Positions 27,981 to 37,416 of a DNA stretch of 64,000 bases are shown here, in pieces. The notes under the pieces were generated by a model. It was not told the origin of the DNA and searched no databases. It saw nothing but the letters and a program-made list of their open reading frames with translations. Location: the NCBI GenBank assembly GCA_003416985.1, contig QVIN01000001.1, positions 186,001 to 250,000 of the forward strand. The letters run 5' to 3'. Made by a program: the position numbers and the translations under genes. The stretch is from Duganella sp. BJB480. GTDB taxonomy: Bacteria; Pseudomonadota; Gammaproteobacteria; Burkholderiales; Burkholderiaceae_D. Each line of letters opens with the position of its first letter. Within the stretch, counting starts at the first letter, position 1.

Positions 27981-28451
27981 TCAGGAGTTGGTGGCGTTCA
28001 TGCCGGCGATCAGGCCGAGCGCCGTGCTCAGTTCATCGAAATGCGCGGTGGGGCAGTTGCGCAGCAGTTCCTTGCTGATCTGTTCGGCCACCGTGACGGC
28101 GTTGTTGAGCAGCTCGCGGCCGGTGGCGGTGATGGCGGCGTAGGCCACGCGGGCGTCGCGCGGATCCTGCTGGCGTTCGACCAGGCCGATTTTCTCCAGC
28201 GGCAGCAGCGTGCGCGTGACGCCGGACGCGGTCAGGCCCTGGCGCTCGGCCAGGTCGACCCGGCGCAGGCGGCCGCCGGGCGCGCGGTTCAGGTAGTGCA
28301 GCAGCATGAAGTCGCCGAAGCTGATGCCATGGTAGCCGCCCAGCACCTGGTCGAGCCGGCGCACCAGCGTGGCCTGCGCCCGCGCCAGCCGCAGCGCGAA
28401 TTCCAGGCTGGGACTGATGTCGGCAGGGGTGTCGTTGATGTTGTCGCTCAT
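27981..28451 (-). CDS. MarR-family transcriptional regulator
   Basis: This dimeric winged-helix regulator has 156 residues. The recognition region is RVDLAERQGLTASGVTRTLLPLEKIGLVERQQDPRDARVAYAAIT, including the basic beta-wing typical of MarR. The ATG at 28451 has GGAG at 6 bases; a TTG upstream lacks one. A large dyad lies 26 bases upstream (28477-28510), ideal for autorepression of the marR-MFS-lysR operon. The ligand is unknown. Confidence 0.93.
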   Translation of the reverse strand: MSDNINDTPADISPSLEFALRLARAQATLVRRLDQVLGGYHGISFGDFMLLHYLNRAPGGRLRRVDLAERQGLTASGVTRTLLPLEKIGLVERQQDPRDARVAYAAITATGRELLNNAVTVAEQISKELLRNCPTAHFDELSTALGLIAGMNATNS

Positions 28452-28476
28452 GGTGTACTCCGTTGTCAATTAATTC

Positions 28477-28510
28477 TTGATAAATGCTTGAGTAAACAAG
28501 TATATATCAA
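28477..28510. promoter_or_regulatory. 34-bp two-tier dyad, probable MarR operator
   Basis: The site reads TTGATA, 4 bases, CTTG, AGTAAA, CAAG, 4 bases, TATCAA. Both half-site pairs are perfect and share one centre. Additional TCAATTA/TAATTGA words flank it. It sits in an AT-rich stretch directly upstream of marR, 110 bases before the divergent antiporter gene, so it could affect both directions. Confidence 0.68.
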
Positions 28511-28620
28511 CTAATTGAGGATGCAAGAAGTTTTTGTTTTTTCTGCAAGGGATACGGTTTAGAATCACCGCAGCGCAAGCTTCAATTTACTTAAACTACA
28601 AAAAATAGCAGGAGACAAAG

Positions 28621-29826
28621 ATGCATATGGGGACCACCGAGATCTTCCTGATCGCGATGCTGATCATTTTCAGCGTGCCATACCTGATCTGGCGCCTTGG
28701 CGGCACGGACTACTACGCGCCGCTGGTGGTGGTGCAGATCATCGCCGGCATTCTGCTGGGGCCGGGCATCATGGGGCGCGCCTATCCCGAGTACTATAGT
28801 TTCGTGTTCAACCCGCAGGTGGTGCAGTCGCTCAACGGCATCGCCTGGTGGGCGGTGATGATCTTCGTGATGATCGCCGGCATCGAACTGGACCTGAAAA
28901 AGGCCTGGGAGCACCGCCGCGAAAGCACCATCACCGCCGGCCTGGCGCTGGGCACACCGCTGGCGTTCGGCTGCGTGGCCGCGCTGGGGCTGCTCGGCTA
29001 CGCCGGCTGGATGGGGCCGAAGGCGCACGACTGGCAGTTCGTGCTGGGCGTGGGCATGGCCTGCGCCGTCACCGCGCTGCCCATCCTGATCCTGCTGATG
29101 GAGAAGCTGGAGATCCTGCGCCAGCCGATCGGCCAGCGCATCCTGCGCTACGCCAGCCTGGACGACATCGCCATCTGGGGCGTGCTGGCGGTGATCCTGC
29201 TGGACTGGGACCGCGTCGGCCGCCAGGTCGGCTTCCTGGCCGCGTTCGCCGTGGCGACCTGGCTGTTCCGCAAGATGATGGCACGCCTGGAAGAGCGCGA
29301 CCGCTGGTACGTATCCTTCATCTGGCTGGCGGTGTGCGCCTTCGCGGCCGACTGGGCCGGGCTGCACTACATGGTCGGCGCCTTCCTGGCCGGCGCGGTG
29401 ATGGATGCCGAGTGGTTCAACCAGGAGAAGATGGACTTCCTGCGCGCCAACGTGCTGATGGCCGTGATGCCGGTGTTCTTCCTCAGCACCGGCCTGCGCA
29501 CCAACTGGGCGGTGGGCGGTTCGGCCGTGTTCATCGTGGCGGCGGTGCTGCTGGTGGCCTCGGTCAGCGGCAAGCTGGCCGGCATCCACATCGCCGGCAA
29601 GATCCTCAAGTGGGGGCCGGGCGAGGCGTCCATCATCGGCTGGCTGCTGCAGACCAAGGCGCTGATCATGATCATTTTTGTCAACATTTTGCTCGACAAG
29701 CAGATCATCACCAGCGAGACCTTCACCGCGCTGCTGCTGATGGCCATCGGCAGCACCATGCTGACGGTGCCGATGGTGTACCCGAAATTGCAACGGGTCG
29801 CGCAGCTGATCTTCAAAACCAGCTGA
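28621..29826 (+). CDS. Cation:proton antiporter (CPA2, Kef/NhaP-like)
   Basis: This protein of 401 residues has about 12 membrane helices and no C-terminal regulatory TrkA-N domain. Family-typical segments are IIAGILLGPGIMG in the second helix, VMIAGIELDLKKAWEHR, and the transport-site region LRYASLDDIAIWGVLAV. It exchanges Na+ or K+ for protons across the inner membrane; which cation is not readable. AGGAGA precedes the ATG. It is divergent from the marR operon and followed 12 bases later by a DUF3297 gene. Confidence 0.9.
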   Translation: MHMGTTEIFLIAMLIIFSVPYLIWRLGGTDYYAPLVVVQIIAGILLGPGIMGRAYPEYYSFVFNPQVVQSLNGIAWWAVMIFVMIAGIELDLKKAWEHRRESTITAGLALGTPLAFGCVAALGLLGYAGWMGPKAHDWQFVLGVGMACAVTALPILILLMEKLEILRQPIGQRILRYASLDDIAIWGVLAVILLDWDRVGRQVGFLAAFAVATWLFRKMMARLEERDRWYVSFIWLAVCAFAADWAGLHYMVGAFLAGAVMDAEWFNQEKMDFLRANVLMAVMPVFFLSTGLRTNWAVGGSAVFIVAAVLLVASVSGKLAGIHIAGKILKWGPGEASIIGWLLQTKALIMIIFVNILLDKQIITSETFTALLLMAIGSTMLTVPMVYPKLQRVAQLIFKTS

Positions 29827-29838
29827 TATAATTGCGGG

Positions 29839-30087
29839 ATGAACGATACTACTCAACTCCCTCCGCTGCCGGATCGTCTGTCGATCGACCCGCGCAGCAA
29901 ATTCCACGTTGCCGCCGTGTTCGAACACGATGTGGGCATCCGTTTTAACGATAAAGAACGCCTGGACGTCGATGAGTACTGCATCAGCGAAGGCTGGATC
30001 AAGGTCCCGGCCGGCAAGAGCCTGGACCGCAAGGGCAACCCGATGCTGATCAAGCTGAAGGGCAAAGTCGAAGCGTTCTATCGTTAA
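29839..30087 (+). CDS. DUF3297 family protein
   Basis: The 82 residues match the conserved small DUF3297 family (LPDRLSIDPRSKFHVAAVFEHDVGIRFN, then SEGWIKVPAGKSLDRKGNPMLIKLKG, FYR end). Function is unknown; the family is sometimes mislabelled glutathione peroxidase but has no catalytic Cys. It is probably co-transcribed with the antiporter and ends at a strong terminator. Confidence 0.9.
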   Translation: MNDTTQLPPLPDRLSIDPRSKFHVAAVFEHDVGIRFNDKERLDVDEYCISEGWIKVPAGKSLDRKGNPMLIKLKGKVEAFYR

Positions 30088-30103
30088 TTCAACCGTCGTA
30101 ATC

Positions 30104-30139
30104 AAAAACCACCCAGTTTAGCCCGGGTGGTTTTTTTTT
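30104..30139. terminator. Bidirectional intrinsic terminator
   Basis: ACCACCC and GGGTGGT form a stem, with an A-run on the left and a nine-T run on the right. It serves the DUF3297 gene on the plus strand and the convergent TonB-dependent receptor gene, which stops at 30151. Confidence 0.85.
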
Positions 30140-30150
30140 CGTGCCTACGG

Positions 30151-33100
30151 TCAGAACTTGTAGTTGTACTCCGCCGTGAAGCGCACCTGCCGCTCAGGCG
30201 AACGGCCCAGCACCTGGTTGTAGTACGGGCTGATGGTGTCCGCGCCTGAGTTGTAGACCGGCTGCGTAGCCAGGTCGGTCTGCTTGTTGAACAGGTTGAA
30301 CACGTCGGCCTTCAGCGTCAGGCCCTTGAGCCAGCGCGGCATGTAGGTCGCGTTCAACGCCAGGCGCATGTCGGTCGGCAGCGTGCCCACCGAGCCGCGC
30401 GGCGTCAGCTTCTCGTCGCAATAGAAGGTCGCGGCGCCATACCAGCCGGCCGGGTTGTTGTTGACGTTGAGCGCCTTGGGCAGGTTGCCGATGCAGGACT
30501 TCGGCGCGCCGGTGGCGATGTTGAGGTTCGCGCCCAGGCGCCATTCCGGCGTCAGCTCGTAGTAGCCATACGCCTTGAGCACATGCGTGTGGTTGTTGGG
30601 CAGCAGGCCGTTTGCGCCGGTCATCAGTTCCGGATAATCGAAGGCGGTGGTGGCGGCCAAGTCGGCCTGGCCGATGTCCGACGCCACCTGGCCTTCCATG
30701 TTCCCCCGGCTGCGCGACCAGGTGTAATTGACCTTGCCGTACCAGCCGTTGCGCAGCGGGTGCTCGAGGAAGAAGTCCAGCGCCGTGTAGATGCGCTCCA
30801 CTTTCGGCAGGCCCATGTCCTCGGCCGACAACGGCACCGTCACCAGCTTGCCGTCGCCGCGCAGGTCCAGCTCCAGCGTGTTGCCGCGGCCCGGATTGAC
30901 CAGCAGGCAGGGCATGCTGTACTTGCTGGCGTTGACGTTGTTGCGGCGCGCCCAGGCGTCCACTGGACGCTGGTCGCACCAGTCCTCGATGGTGTTGCGC
31001 AGCGTGCGGTAGGTGAACTTGGCGCCGCCGGTGAAGGTCGGCGTCAGCGCCGCCTCGAAGCCCAGCGCCAGTTCGTCCTGGTAGGTCGCGCCCAGGGAGC
31101 TGGCCGCCACCTGGTGCGGGTCCTTGGCCTGGCCGTACTCGTTACCGGCGGAGAAGGGCGTGCTGATCTCGGTCAGGCCGGTCGGCACGCCGGTCTTGGG
31201 ATCGACGCCGGTGTAGGTGAAGTAGTGGTCGATGTGGACTGGGTTGCCCGCCAGGCGCAGCGCCACGCTGGTGGGGATCTGCAGGTGATAGCGGCCGGCG
31301 TTGGCGAACAGTTTCAGGCTGCTGTCGCCGCGCATGTCCCACGACGCGCCCAGGCGCGGCGCCAGCATGTGGCGCTGTTCGGCATACGGCACGCCGAAGC
31401 TGTTCTTGTTGGTGAACTGCTCGTTGCGCAGGCCCAGGTCCAGCAGCAGACGGTCGGTGATCTGCCAGCGGTCCTGCAGGTACTGCGCGCTCTGGTCGGT
31501 CTTCGGCGAGGCCGAGTCGCTCTGGTGGTATTCGTCCACGTAGTAGCCCTGCGTGCCGTAGCCGCCGCCGGATGCCGGCGAGCGTCCGCCCGGCACCGCC
31601 GCATTCGGATTGGAGGAGCGGAAGTAGATCCAGCTGCCGCCGCCCGCCAGCGAGGAACCGTTGATGGACGAGACGTTGTTGCGGTCAAGGCCGGCGCGCA
31701 GCGCGTGGTCGCCCAGCTTGTACTCGACGTCCAGGCGCAGCGTGGATTGCTTGTCCTCCGCGTTCTCCACCTGCATGGTGCCGCCGATGGGTTGCGGGTT
31801 GTTGTAGCTCAGCCCCGGCACCTGCGCGCGCGCCGGCGCGCTGACCTGGTACACGCCCGGCACATAGCCCTCCACGCTTTGCGGATAGGTCGACTTGAAG
31901 CGGCCCGCCAGCGCCGTCACGGTCAGGCGGTCGGTCAGGAAGCCGGTGTACTTGAGGATCGAATCGTTGGTGATGGCGCCGTCGCCCGTCACGCCGTCGG
32001 CGCGCGTGTTGTTGCGCTGTAGCGTGCCGTAGTCGAAGCCATAGTTCTGCTGCGTCTTCTTGTACTCGTCGTGGATCTGGGTGAATTCCAGGCGGTGGTC
32101 GTCGTTGATGTTGTAATCGAGTTTGACCAGGTAGCGCGGCGTGTGGGTATCGCGCTCGGTCCAGCCGTTGGTCTTGTTGGTCGAGTCGGAGTCCTTGCTG
32201 ATGTAGCCCGAGGTGAAGCGGTCCTGCTCCACGTTGGCGAACACGAACAGCTTGTCCTTGATCAGCGGGCCGCCGACATAGGCGCTGCCGAAGACGTCGT
32301 TGGCGGTGTTGGCGCCGCGATAGGTCAGCAGCTTGCCGTCGGTGGCCGGGTTGGCACCGGTCTGCGGATAGTAGGTGTCTTCCGGTTTGGCGCGCAGCTT
32401 GTTGGGCGTGTACTGCAGCACCGCGCCGGCTTCCCAGCGGTTGGTGCCGCTCTTGGTGGTGATGTTGACCACGCCGCCGGTGGAGCGGCCGAATTCCGCG
32501 CTGTAGCCGCCCTGCAGGATCTGCGCCTGCGCGATGGCGAAGAACGGCAGCGTGGTCGAGCCGATCTGCTTGTACACATTGGTGACCGGGAAGCCGTTGA
32601 TGTAGTACGAGTTCTCCGACACGCCGGCGCCGCCGAAGCTGTCGCCGCCGATGCGCGGATTGCCGCGCGTGGTGCCCGGCGCCAGCTGGATGATGCCCGA
32701 CAGGCTTTGCGCCACCGGCAGCGCCTGCAGCTCGCGCGCGGTGAACACGGCGCCGTTGTTGGTGTTGCTGACGTCGATGGTGCGGCGCTTGGTCGTGACG
32801 GTGACTGCTTGCACGGCGTCGAACGAGGCTTCGACGCCTTGGCCGATCAAGGCTTCCACGTCCAGCGTGCGTTCGATTTCGCCACCGCGCATCAGCATGA
32901 CCTTGTAGCTGCCGGGCTGCATGGAGGTGGCCTGATAGCGTCCGCTGGCGTCCGGGTGGACGGTGCGGCGCGCGCCGGTGGCGGTGTTCTCCAGCACCAC
33001 GCTGGCGCCGTTGGCGTTGGCGATCTGGCCGAAGATGGTGCCGGTGGCGTTGGACTGCGCGTAGGCCGGCGCGGACAGGCTGCCCGAGAGCAGGACGCCG

Positions 33101-33156
33101 CCGAATGCCAGCGCGAGGGCGTGGGCTACAACGGTCATCCGGATGGGGTTTTTCAT
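30151..33156 (-). CDS. TonB-dependent receptor with N-terminal carboxypeptidase-like domain
   Basis: This outer-membrane importer has 1,001 residues. It has a signal peptide (cleavage near AYAQSNATG), a beta-sandwich regulatory-like domain (about 35-110: TGTIFGQIANANGASVVLENTATG), a plug domain (about 130-240: ALPVAQSLSGIIQLAPG, GRSTGGVVNITTKSGTN), and a 22-strand barrel ending in the aromatic-terminated EYNYKF. This is the Oar-like subgroup common in saccharide or peptide uptake. GGAG lies 5 bases before the ATG. Two glycosidases and a LysR gene follow upstream on the same strand, suggesting that it imports oligosaccharide. Confidence 0.95.
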   Translation of the reverse strand: MKNPIRMTVVAHALALAFGGVLLSGSLSAPAYAQSNATGTIFGQIANANGASVVLENTATGARRTVHPDASGRYQATSMQPGSYKVMLMRGGEIERTLDVEALIGQGVEASFDAVQAVTVTTKRRTIDVSNTNNGAVFTARELQALPVAQSLSGIIQLAPGTTRGNPRIGGDSFGGAGVSENSYYINGFPVTNVYKQIGSTTLPFFAIAQAQILQGGYSAEFGRSTGGVVNITTKSGTNRWEAGAVLQYTPNKLRAKPEDTYYPQTGANPATDGKLLTYRGANTANDVFGSAYVGGPLIKDKLFVFANVEQDRFTSGYISKDSDSTNKTNGWTERDTHTPRYLVKLDYNINDDHRLEFTQIHDEYKKTQQNYGFDYGTLQRNNTRADGVTGDGAITNDSILKYTGFLTDRLTVTALAGRFKSTYPQSVEGYVPGVYQVSAPARAQVPGLSYNNPQPIGGTMQVENAEDKQSTLRLDVEYKLGDHALRAGLDRNNVSSINGSSLAGGGSWIYFRSSNPNAAVPGGRSPASGGGYGTQGYYVDEYHQSDSASPKTDQSAQYLQDRWQITDRLLLDLGLRNEQFTNKNSFGVPYAEQRHMLAPRLGASWDMRGDSSLKLFANAGRYHLQIPTSVALRLAGNPVHIDHYFTYTGVDPKTGVPTGLTEISTPFSAGNEYGQAKDPHQVAASSLGATYQDELALGFEAALTPTFTGGAKFTYRTLRNTIEDWCDQRPVDAWARRNNVNASKYSMPCLLVNPGRGNTLELDLRGDGKLVTVPLSAEDMGLPKVERIYTALDFFLEHPLRNGWYGKVNYTWSRSRGNMEGQVASDIGQADLAATTAFDYPELMTGANGLLPNNHTHVLKAYGYYELTPEWRLGANLNIATGAPKSCIGNLPKALNVNNNPAGWYGAATFYCDEKLTPRGSVGTLPTDMRLALNATYMPRWLKGLTLKADVFNLFNKQTDLATQPVYNSGADTISPYYNQVLGRSPERQVRFTAEYNYKF

Positions 33157-33283
33157 GATGTCTCCTTATCGTTTTTATGATGATGGCCGGCTGCCGTGGG
33201 CAGCCGACTGAGACATACTAGGCAAGGAGGGGATTGCGATCTAATGAATCTTTAACGACTACCGTTGCTGGAAACGATATATA

Positions 33284-35374
33284 TCAATCGGGCAGCGCGA
33301 CCTGCAACGGCGCCTTGCCGTCCCAGGCGCGGTCGAGCAGGGTCTTGCCGTCGAGGCGAACCAGCACGCGTTGTGTGGCTTGTCCCGGCTTCAGGCGCGT
33401 GGTGGCCAGTTCCAGTCCCTCGCCTTGTTCGCCCGCGCCGAACGCGCGTATGCGCCGCAAGGCCATGCGCGGCCAGCCCTTGGGCAGTCGCGGTGCGAAG
33501 CTGAAGCTGCGCAAACCGGTCGGCTCGATGCCGAACAGGCCTTCGGTCATCACCCGCGCATACAGGCCGCTCTCCGCCGACAGGTGGCGCTGCTGGCCTT
33601 CCGGCCATGCCTCCACCGCATACGGCACATGTTCGCCCAGCAGGCGGCGGCCGGAGTAGTAGCGCAGGTAGGGCATGGTGCGTTCCAGTTCGCCCGCCTT
33701 CAGCAGACCGCGCAAGGCGTACAACGTGGCGCGGTCCCAGAAGGTCTTGTCGCCGGCCTCGGTCAGCACGCCGTTTTCCGACCACAGTTGCGGCGACAGT
33801 AGCGCGTCGATGGTGCCGCGCTGGCGTTCCATGATGCCGAGCGCCAGCGGCAGCGCGATCCACGCGCGCAGCTTGTCGTTGCCGGCGTAGTAGCGGTAGG
33901 TGTCGTAGCCGCCGATGTTGGTGCCGAAGTAGCGCTCGATGGCGGCGCGCTGTTCCTTCGCCTCGTGCTGCAACGCCGCGGCGCGCTGCGGATCGCCCAG
34001 CGCGGCGTTCAGGCGCGCGGCGCCGGACAGTCCGCCGTAGGCCAGCACGTTGGTCGAGAGGTTGGCTTTTCCGGCCGGGAAGCGGCCTTCCAGTTCGTCG
34101 CTGTCCGAGTGGACGATGCCTTCGGCGTCGCGCTGGCGGCGTGTGAATTCCAGGCACCAGTCGATCAGCGGCAGCAACTGGCGCGCGGTGCCGGCGTCGC
34201 CTTGCGCCAGCGCGAACTGGCTGGCGCCGTAGGAGATCATGGCGCAGTCGCCACGGTCGCCGGCACCGTTCCAGTAGCTGCGGCCCTCGGCGACGATGGA
34301 GGAAGGCAGCGGCTTGTATTCGGGATTCATGTAGCGGGCGAACAGGCCGAAGCTGGTGACTGCGCTCTGTACGGCGGCGCGGTCGCCCAGGTAGGGGAAG
34401 AAGGGATTGACGTACTCCGCCTGGTCGTTGGCCCATACGGCCGCGTAGTAGCGCGTGCCGCCCGGCCCGTGCAGCAGGCCGCCGCGCGTGGCGAACACGC
34501 TTTCGGCGGCGCGGACCTTGGAGAAGGCGAACATGGCGTCGAGCACCGGGTCCGGCGTTTCCAGCACCAGTTCATCGCGCCATTGTGCGACCTTGCGGGC
34601 GCGGGCCTGCAGGGCTTCTTCGCCGTCGACGTAGACCATTTCGTTTTGCAGGCGGCCGCTGATGATCACGTCCACGTGTGCGCGCGCGCCTGGCGCCAGC
34701 GTGCCTTCGCGGGCGGGGGAGCGCACTTCGATCACGTAGGCGCCGTGCGTGCCTTTGTCGGCGGGCGTGGTTTCGCTGGCGTCCAGCGCGGCGAAGCTGT
34801 AGCGGTGGGCGGTCTTGCCGTTGTTGACCAGTTCCAGGCGCTCCACCAGCGCAGGTTCGTCCGGCGATGGCGTCAGGGTGCGGGTCAGCAGCAGGCCAGG
34901 CGCCAGCTGGGATTGCAGGGCGAGGCGGCCGTCGAAGCGCACCTGCTTCAGGTGCTCGGCGGTGGGGGCGCCGTCGATGGCGATGGTGGGCGTGCCTTCG
35001 GCGCCGAACTTGCGTATCAGGCTGGCGTGCGTGTCGTCGGGGATGGTGCGCAGCATCGGCCACACCACGGTGCGCGACAGCAGCAGCGTGCCGTCGGCCT
35101 GGCTGCCGTAGTCGATCACCGCCGAGACCTGGCGGCCGCTCATCTCCAACTGGTCTCGGTGGGTGTCGGCGACCTGCCAGCGGATGGCGTTGCCGTCGAT
35201 CTGCCAGCGCGGCGTGAAGGCCGGCGGTGCGGCTTGCGCCCAACCGGCGGTCAGCAGCACCGCAGCCAGTGCTGCGGCCAGTGCCGTGACCCGCGCTGCG
35301 GTCGGCGCCCTTGCGGGGGCGGCGGTCAGGGCGACGGCCGGGGTGGCGGCGTGCGCGCGTAATTTCATCTGCAT
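33284..35374 (-). CDS. Exported six-hairpin glycosidase-like protein
   Basis: The 696 residues begin with an unusually long Ala-rich N-terminal segment and a signal peptide ending GWAQAAPP. A beta-sandwich domain (about 50-265) precedes an (alpha/alpha)6 barrel-like domain with segments such as FSKVRAAESVFATRGGLLHGPGG, YYAAVWANDQAEYVNPFFPYLGD and GDCAMISYGASQFAL. Acidic residues in AVWANDQAE and EAWPEG are candidate catalytic groups. This resembles GH63/GH15-type glucosidases but I cannot assign a family. The start has GGAG at 6 bases. The next gene upstream stops 10 bases away. Confidence 0.78.
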   Translation of the reverse strand: MQMKLRAHAATPAVALTAAPARAPTAARVTALAAALAAVLLTAGWAQAAPPAFTPRWQIDGNAIRWQVADTHRDQLEMSGRQVSAVIDYGSQADGTLLLSRTVVWPMLRTIPDDTHASLIRKFGAEGTPTIAIDGAPTAEHLKQVRFDGRLALQSQLAPGLLLTRTLTPSPDEPALVERLELVNNGKTAHRYSFAALDASETTPADKGTHGAYVIEVRSPAREGTLAPGARAHVDVIISGRLQNEMVYVDGEEALQARARKVAQWRDELVLETPDPVLDAMFAFSKVRAAESVFATRGGLLHGPGGTRYYAAVWANDQAEYVNPFFPYLGDRAAVQSAVTSFGLFARYMNPEYKPLPSSIVAEGRSYWNGAGDRGDCAMISYGASQFALAQGDAGTARQLLPLIDWCLEFTRRQRDAEGIVHSDSDELEGRFPAGKANLSTNVLAYGGLSGAARLNAALGDPQRAAALQHEAKEQRAAIERYFGTNIGGYDTYRYYAGNDKLRAWIALPLALGIMERQRGTIDALLSPQLWSENGVLTEAGDKTFWDRATLYALRGLLKAGELERTMPYLRYYSGRRLLGEHVPYAVEAWPEGQQRHLSAESGLYARVMTEGLFGIEPTGLRSFSFAPRLPKGWPRMALRRIRAFGAGEQGEGLELATTRLKPGQATQRVLVRLDGKTLLDRAWDGKAPLQVALPD

Positions 35375-35384
35375 ACGGGTCTCC

Positions 35385-37352
35385 TTATTGCGCGGGCTTG
35401 GCGGGGCGGATGATGGCGGCCCAGCCGCCGCCTGGCGCCAGCTGCATGGTCAGGCGGCTGGCGCGGGTGACGCTGGCGCTGCCGGCCTGCACGTCGGTGG
35501 CGAAGATGGCGGCGTTCGGGCCGTCCTCCATGCTGCTCATCTGGTAGACGCCTTCGCCGAGGAAGGACAGGTCGAGCGCCAGCTCGCGGCCGTCGGCGCC
35601 CGTCATCGCGCCCACGTACCAGGTGTCGCCGTGGCGGCGCGCCATCGCCACGTAATGGCCCAGGTCCGCGTGCAGCACGCGGCTTTCATCCCATTCCACC
35701 GGCACCTGGCGGATGAAGGCCAGCGACGATGGATTGGCGCGGTACTGCGACGGGCTGTCGGCCAGCATCTGCAGCGGGCTTTCGTACACCACGTACATCG
35801 CCAGCTGGTGCGCGCGCGTGCCCTGGCTCATCGGCCGGTCGAAGCTGGCCACGAAGTCCTTGCGGTGGGCGTTGCTCATGGCGCCGGGGGTGTAGTCCAT
35901 CGGCCCGGCGAACATGCGGATGAAGGGCACGGTCACGTCATGCTCCGGCGTCTGCTTGTCGGTCCACTTGTCGTTCTCCAGGCCCTTCACGCCTTCGAAG
36001 GTGAGCACGTTCGGCCAGGTGCGTTGCAAACCGCTTGGCTTGAAGCTGCCGTGGAAGTCCACCAGCAGATGGCGCGCCGCCGCCTCGCGCGCCACGCGTT
36101 CGTAGTAGTTGACCATCCACTGGTCGGCGCGCTGCATGAAGTCGACCTTGATGCCGGCCGCGCCCCAGCGCGCGAACTGGTCCAGCGCCGGCTTCATCTG
36201 CGTGTCCAGCGTTTTCCACGACACCCACAGAATGATGCCCACGCCGCGCTCCTTCGCGTGCGCCATCAGCGCCGGCATGTCGATGGCCGGCTTGACCGCC
36301 AGCAGGTCGCCCAGCACATACCAGCCTTCGTCCATGATGATGTATTCGAGGCCGTTCTCCGCCGCGAAGTCGATGTAGTGGCGATAGGTGCGCGTGTCGA
36401 TGCCGGACTTGAACGGCACGTTGTACAGGTGGTTGCCGTTGTACCAGTCCCACGCCACCTTGCCCGGCTTGATCCACTCGGTCTGCTTCAGTTCCTGGGC
36501 GTCGGCCAGCAGGTAGGGCATCTGGTTGGTCAGCAGGCCGCCGGCTTCGGCGGCGATGCCCAGGATGCGCCACGGGTAGGCGCGCGTGCCTTCGGTGCGC
36601 GCGATGTAGGGTGCCTCCTGCGTCACCGGCACGTTGCGGTCGTCGCGCGCGGTGTCGGCCAGCGCCACTTTCGGGAACACGGCGCGCAGGCCGTCCGCCT
36701 CGCCGTGCAGGTACATGCCGGGATAGTCGCGCAGCCCTGATTCGGTGAGCACCAGATGCGCGCCGCCGCCACGCACCAGCGCCGGCACGCCGACCAGCTT
36801 TCCTGCCGCCTCGCTCACGGCCAGCGCCTGGTAATAGTGCTCGTTGTGCGACTGCATGGACTTCTCCTGCGGCCAGTACAGCGTGTCCTGCGGCCGCACA
36901 TGCACGCCCGCCAGTTCGTCCTCCACCGTCACCTGGCCGGGCAGCTCGGTGCGGAAGCGGTAGGCGACGCCTTCGTCGTAGACGCGCACCTCCAGCGTGT
37001 AGCCGCCGGCGAAGTCCAGCCGCAGCGCGTTGTAGCGGTCGCGCACCTCGCGCGACTTCTGCGCCACCACCGGCCGCACCGAGGTGTCGATGCTGAGGCG
37101 CTGCTGGCCGGTCAGGCGCGGGCGCTCGCCCAGCGTGCCGATGCCGCTCAGTTTGAGGCCGATGGGCGTGGGCAGCACCAGCTGGGTGTCGCGCAGGCTG
37201 ACCGCGAGCGTGAGCTGGTCGCCGGTGGCTATGGTCACGCGCAGCTGGCGGTCGGGCGAGCTCAGTTCCAGCGGGTTGGCCGAGTGGCCGTACAGCGGCG
37301 CGATGAGGAGCAGCGCGCCGGCCAGGCGGCGCGCGAGGGATGGATGGTTCAA
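35385..37352 (-). CDS. Glycoside hydrolase family 97 (alpha-glucosidase/alpha-galactosidase)
   Basis: The 655-residue periplasmic enzyme is of the SusB/GH97 type. It has an N-terminal beta-super-sandwich (NPLELSSPDRQLRVTI...), a TIM barrel (KVAWDWYNGNHLYN, LEYIIMDEGWY, GIILWVSWKTLD, AAGIKVDFMQRADQWMV), and a C-terminal beta domain. Asp404 in IKVDFMQR occupies the nucleophile position of the retaining GH97 branch, so retaining chemistry is inferred. I chose the TTG at 37352 because GGAG lies 7 bases upstream and a signal peptide follows (ARRLAGALLLIAPLYGHSA); the earlier ATG at 37409 lacks both. It is coupled with the glycosidase at 33284. Confidence 0.9.
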   Translation of the reverse strand: MNHPSLARRLAGALLLIAPLYGHSANPLELSSPDRQLRVTIATGDQLTLAVSLRDTQLVLPTPIGLKLSGIGTLGERPRLTGQQRLSIDTSVRPVVAQKSREVRDRYNALRLDFAGGYTLEVRVYDEGVAYRFRTELPGQVTVEDELAGVHVRPQDTLYWPQEKSMQSHNEHYYQALAVSEAAGKLVGVPALVRGGGAHLVLTESGLRDYPGMYLHGEADGLRAVFPKVALADTARDDRNVPVTQEAPYIARTEGTRAYPWRILGIAAEAGGLLTNQMPYLLADAQELKQTEWIKPGKVAWDWYNGNHLYNVPFKSGIDTRTYRHYIDFAAENGLEYIIMDEGWYVLGDLLAVKPAIDMPALMAHAKERGVGIILWVSWKTLDTQMKPALDQFARWGAAGIKVDFMQRADQWMVNYYERVAREAAARHLLVDFHGSFKPSGLQRTWPNVLTFEGVKGLENDKWTDKQTPEHDVTVPFIRMFAGPMDYTPGAMSNAHRKDFVASFDRPMSQGTRAHQLAMYVVYESPLQMLADSPSQYRANPSSLAFIRQVPVEWDESRVLHADLGHYVAMARRHGDTWYVGAMTGADGRELALDLSFLGEGVYQMSSMEDGPNAAIFATDVQAGSASVTRASRLTMQLAPGGGWAAIIRPAKPAQ

Positions 37353-37416
37353 GGCGGGTCTCCGTAGGTGTTTGGGCCATGCTAATCGCGGCGGGCGATA
37401 GCCGTCCATTCACCTT

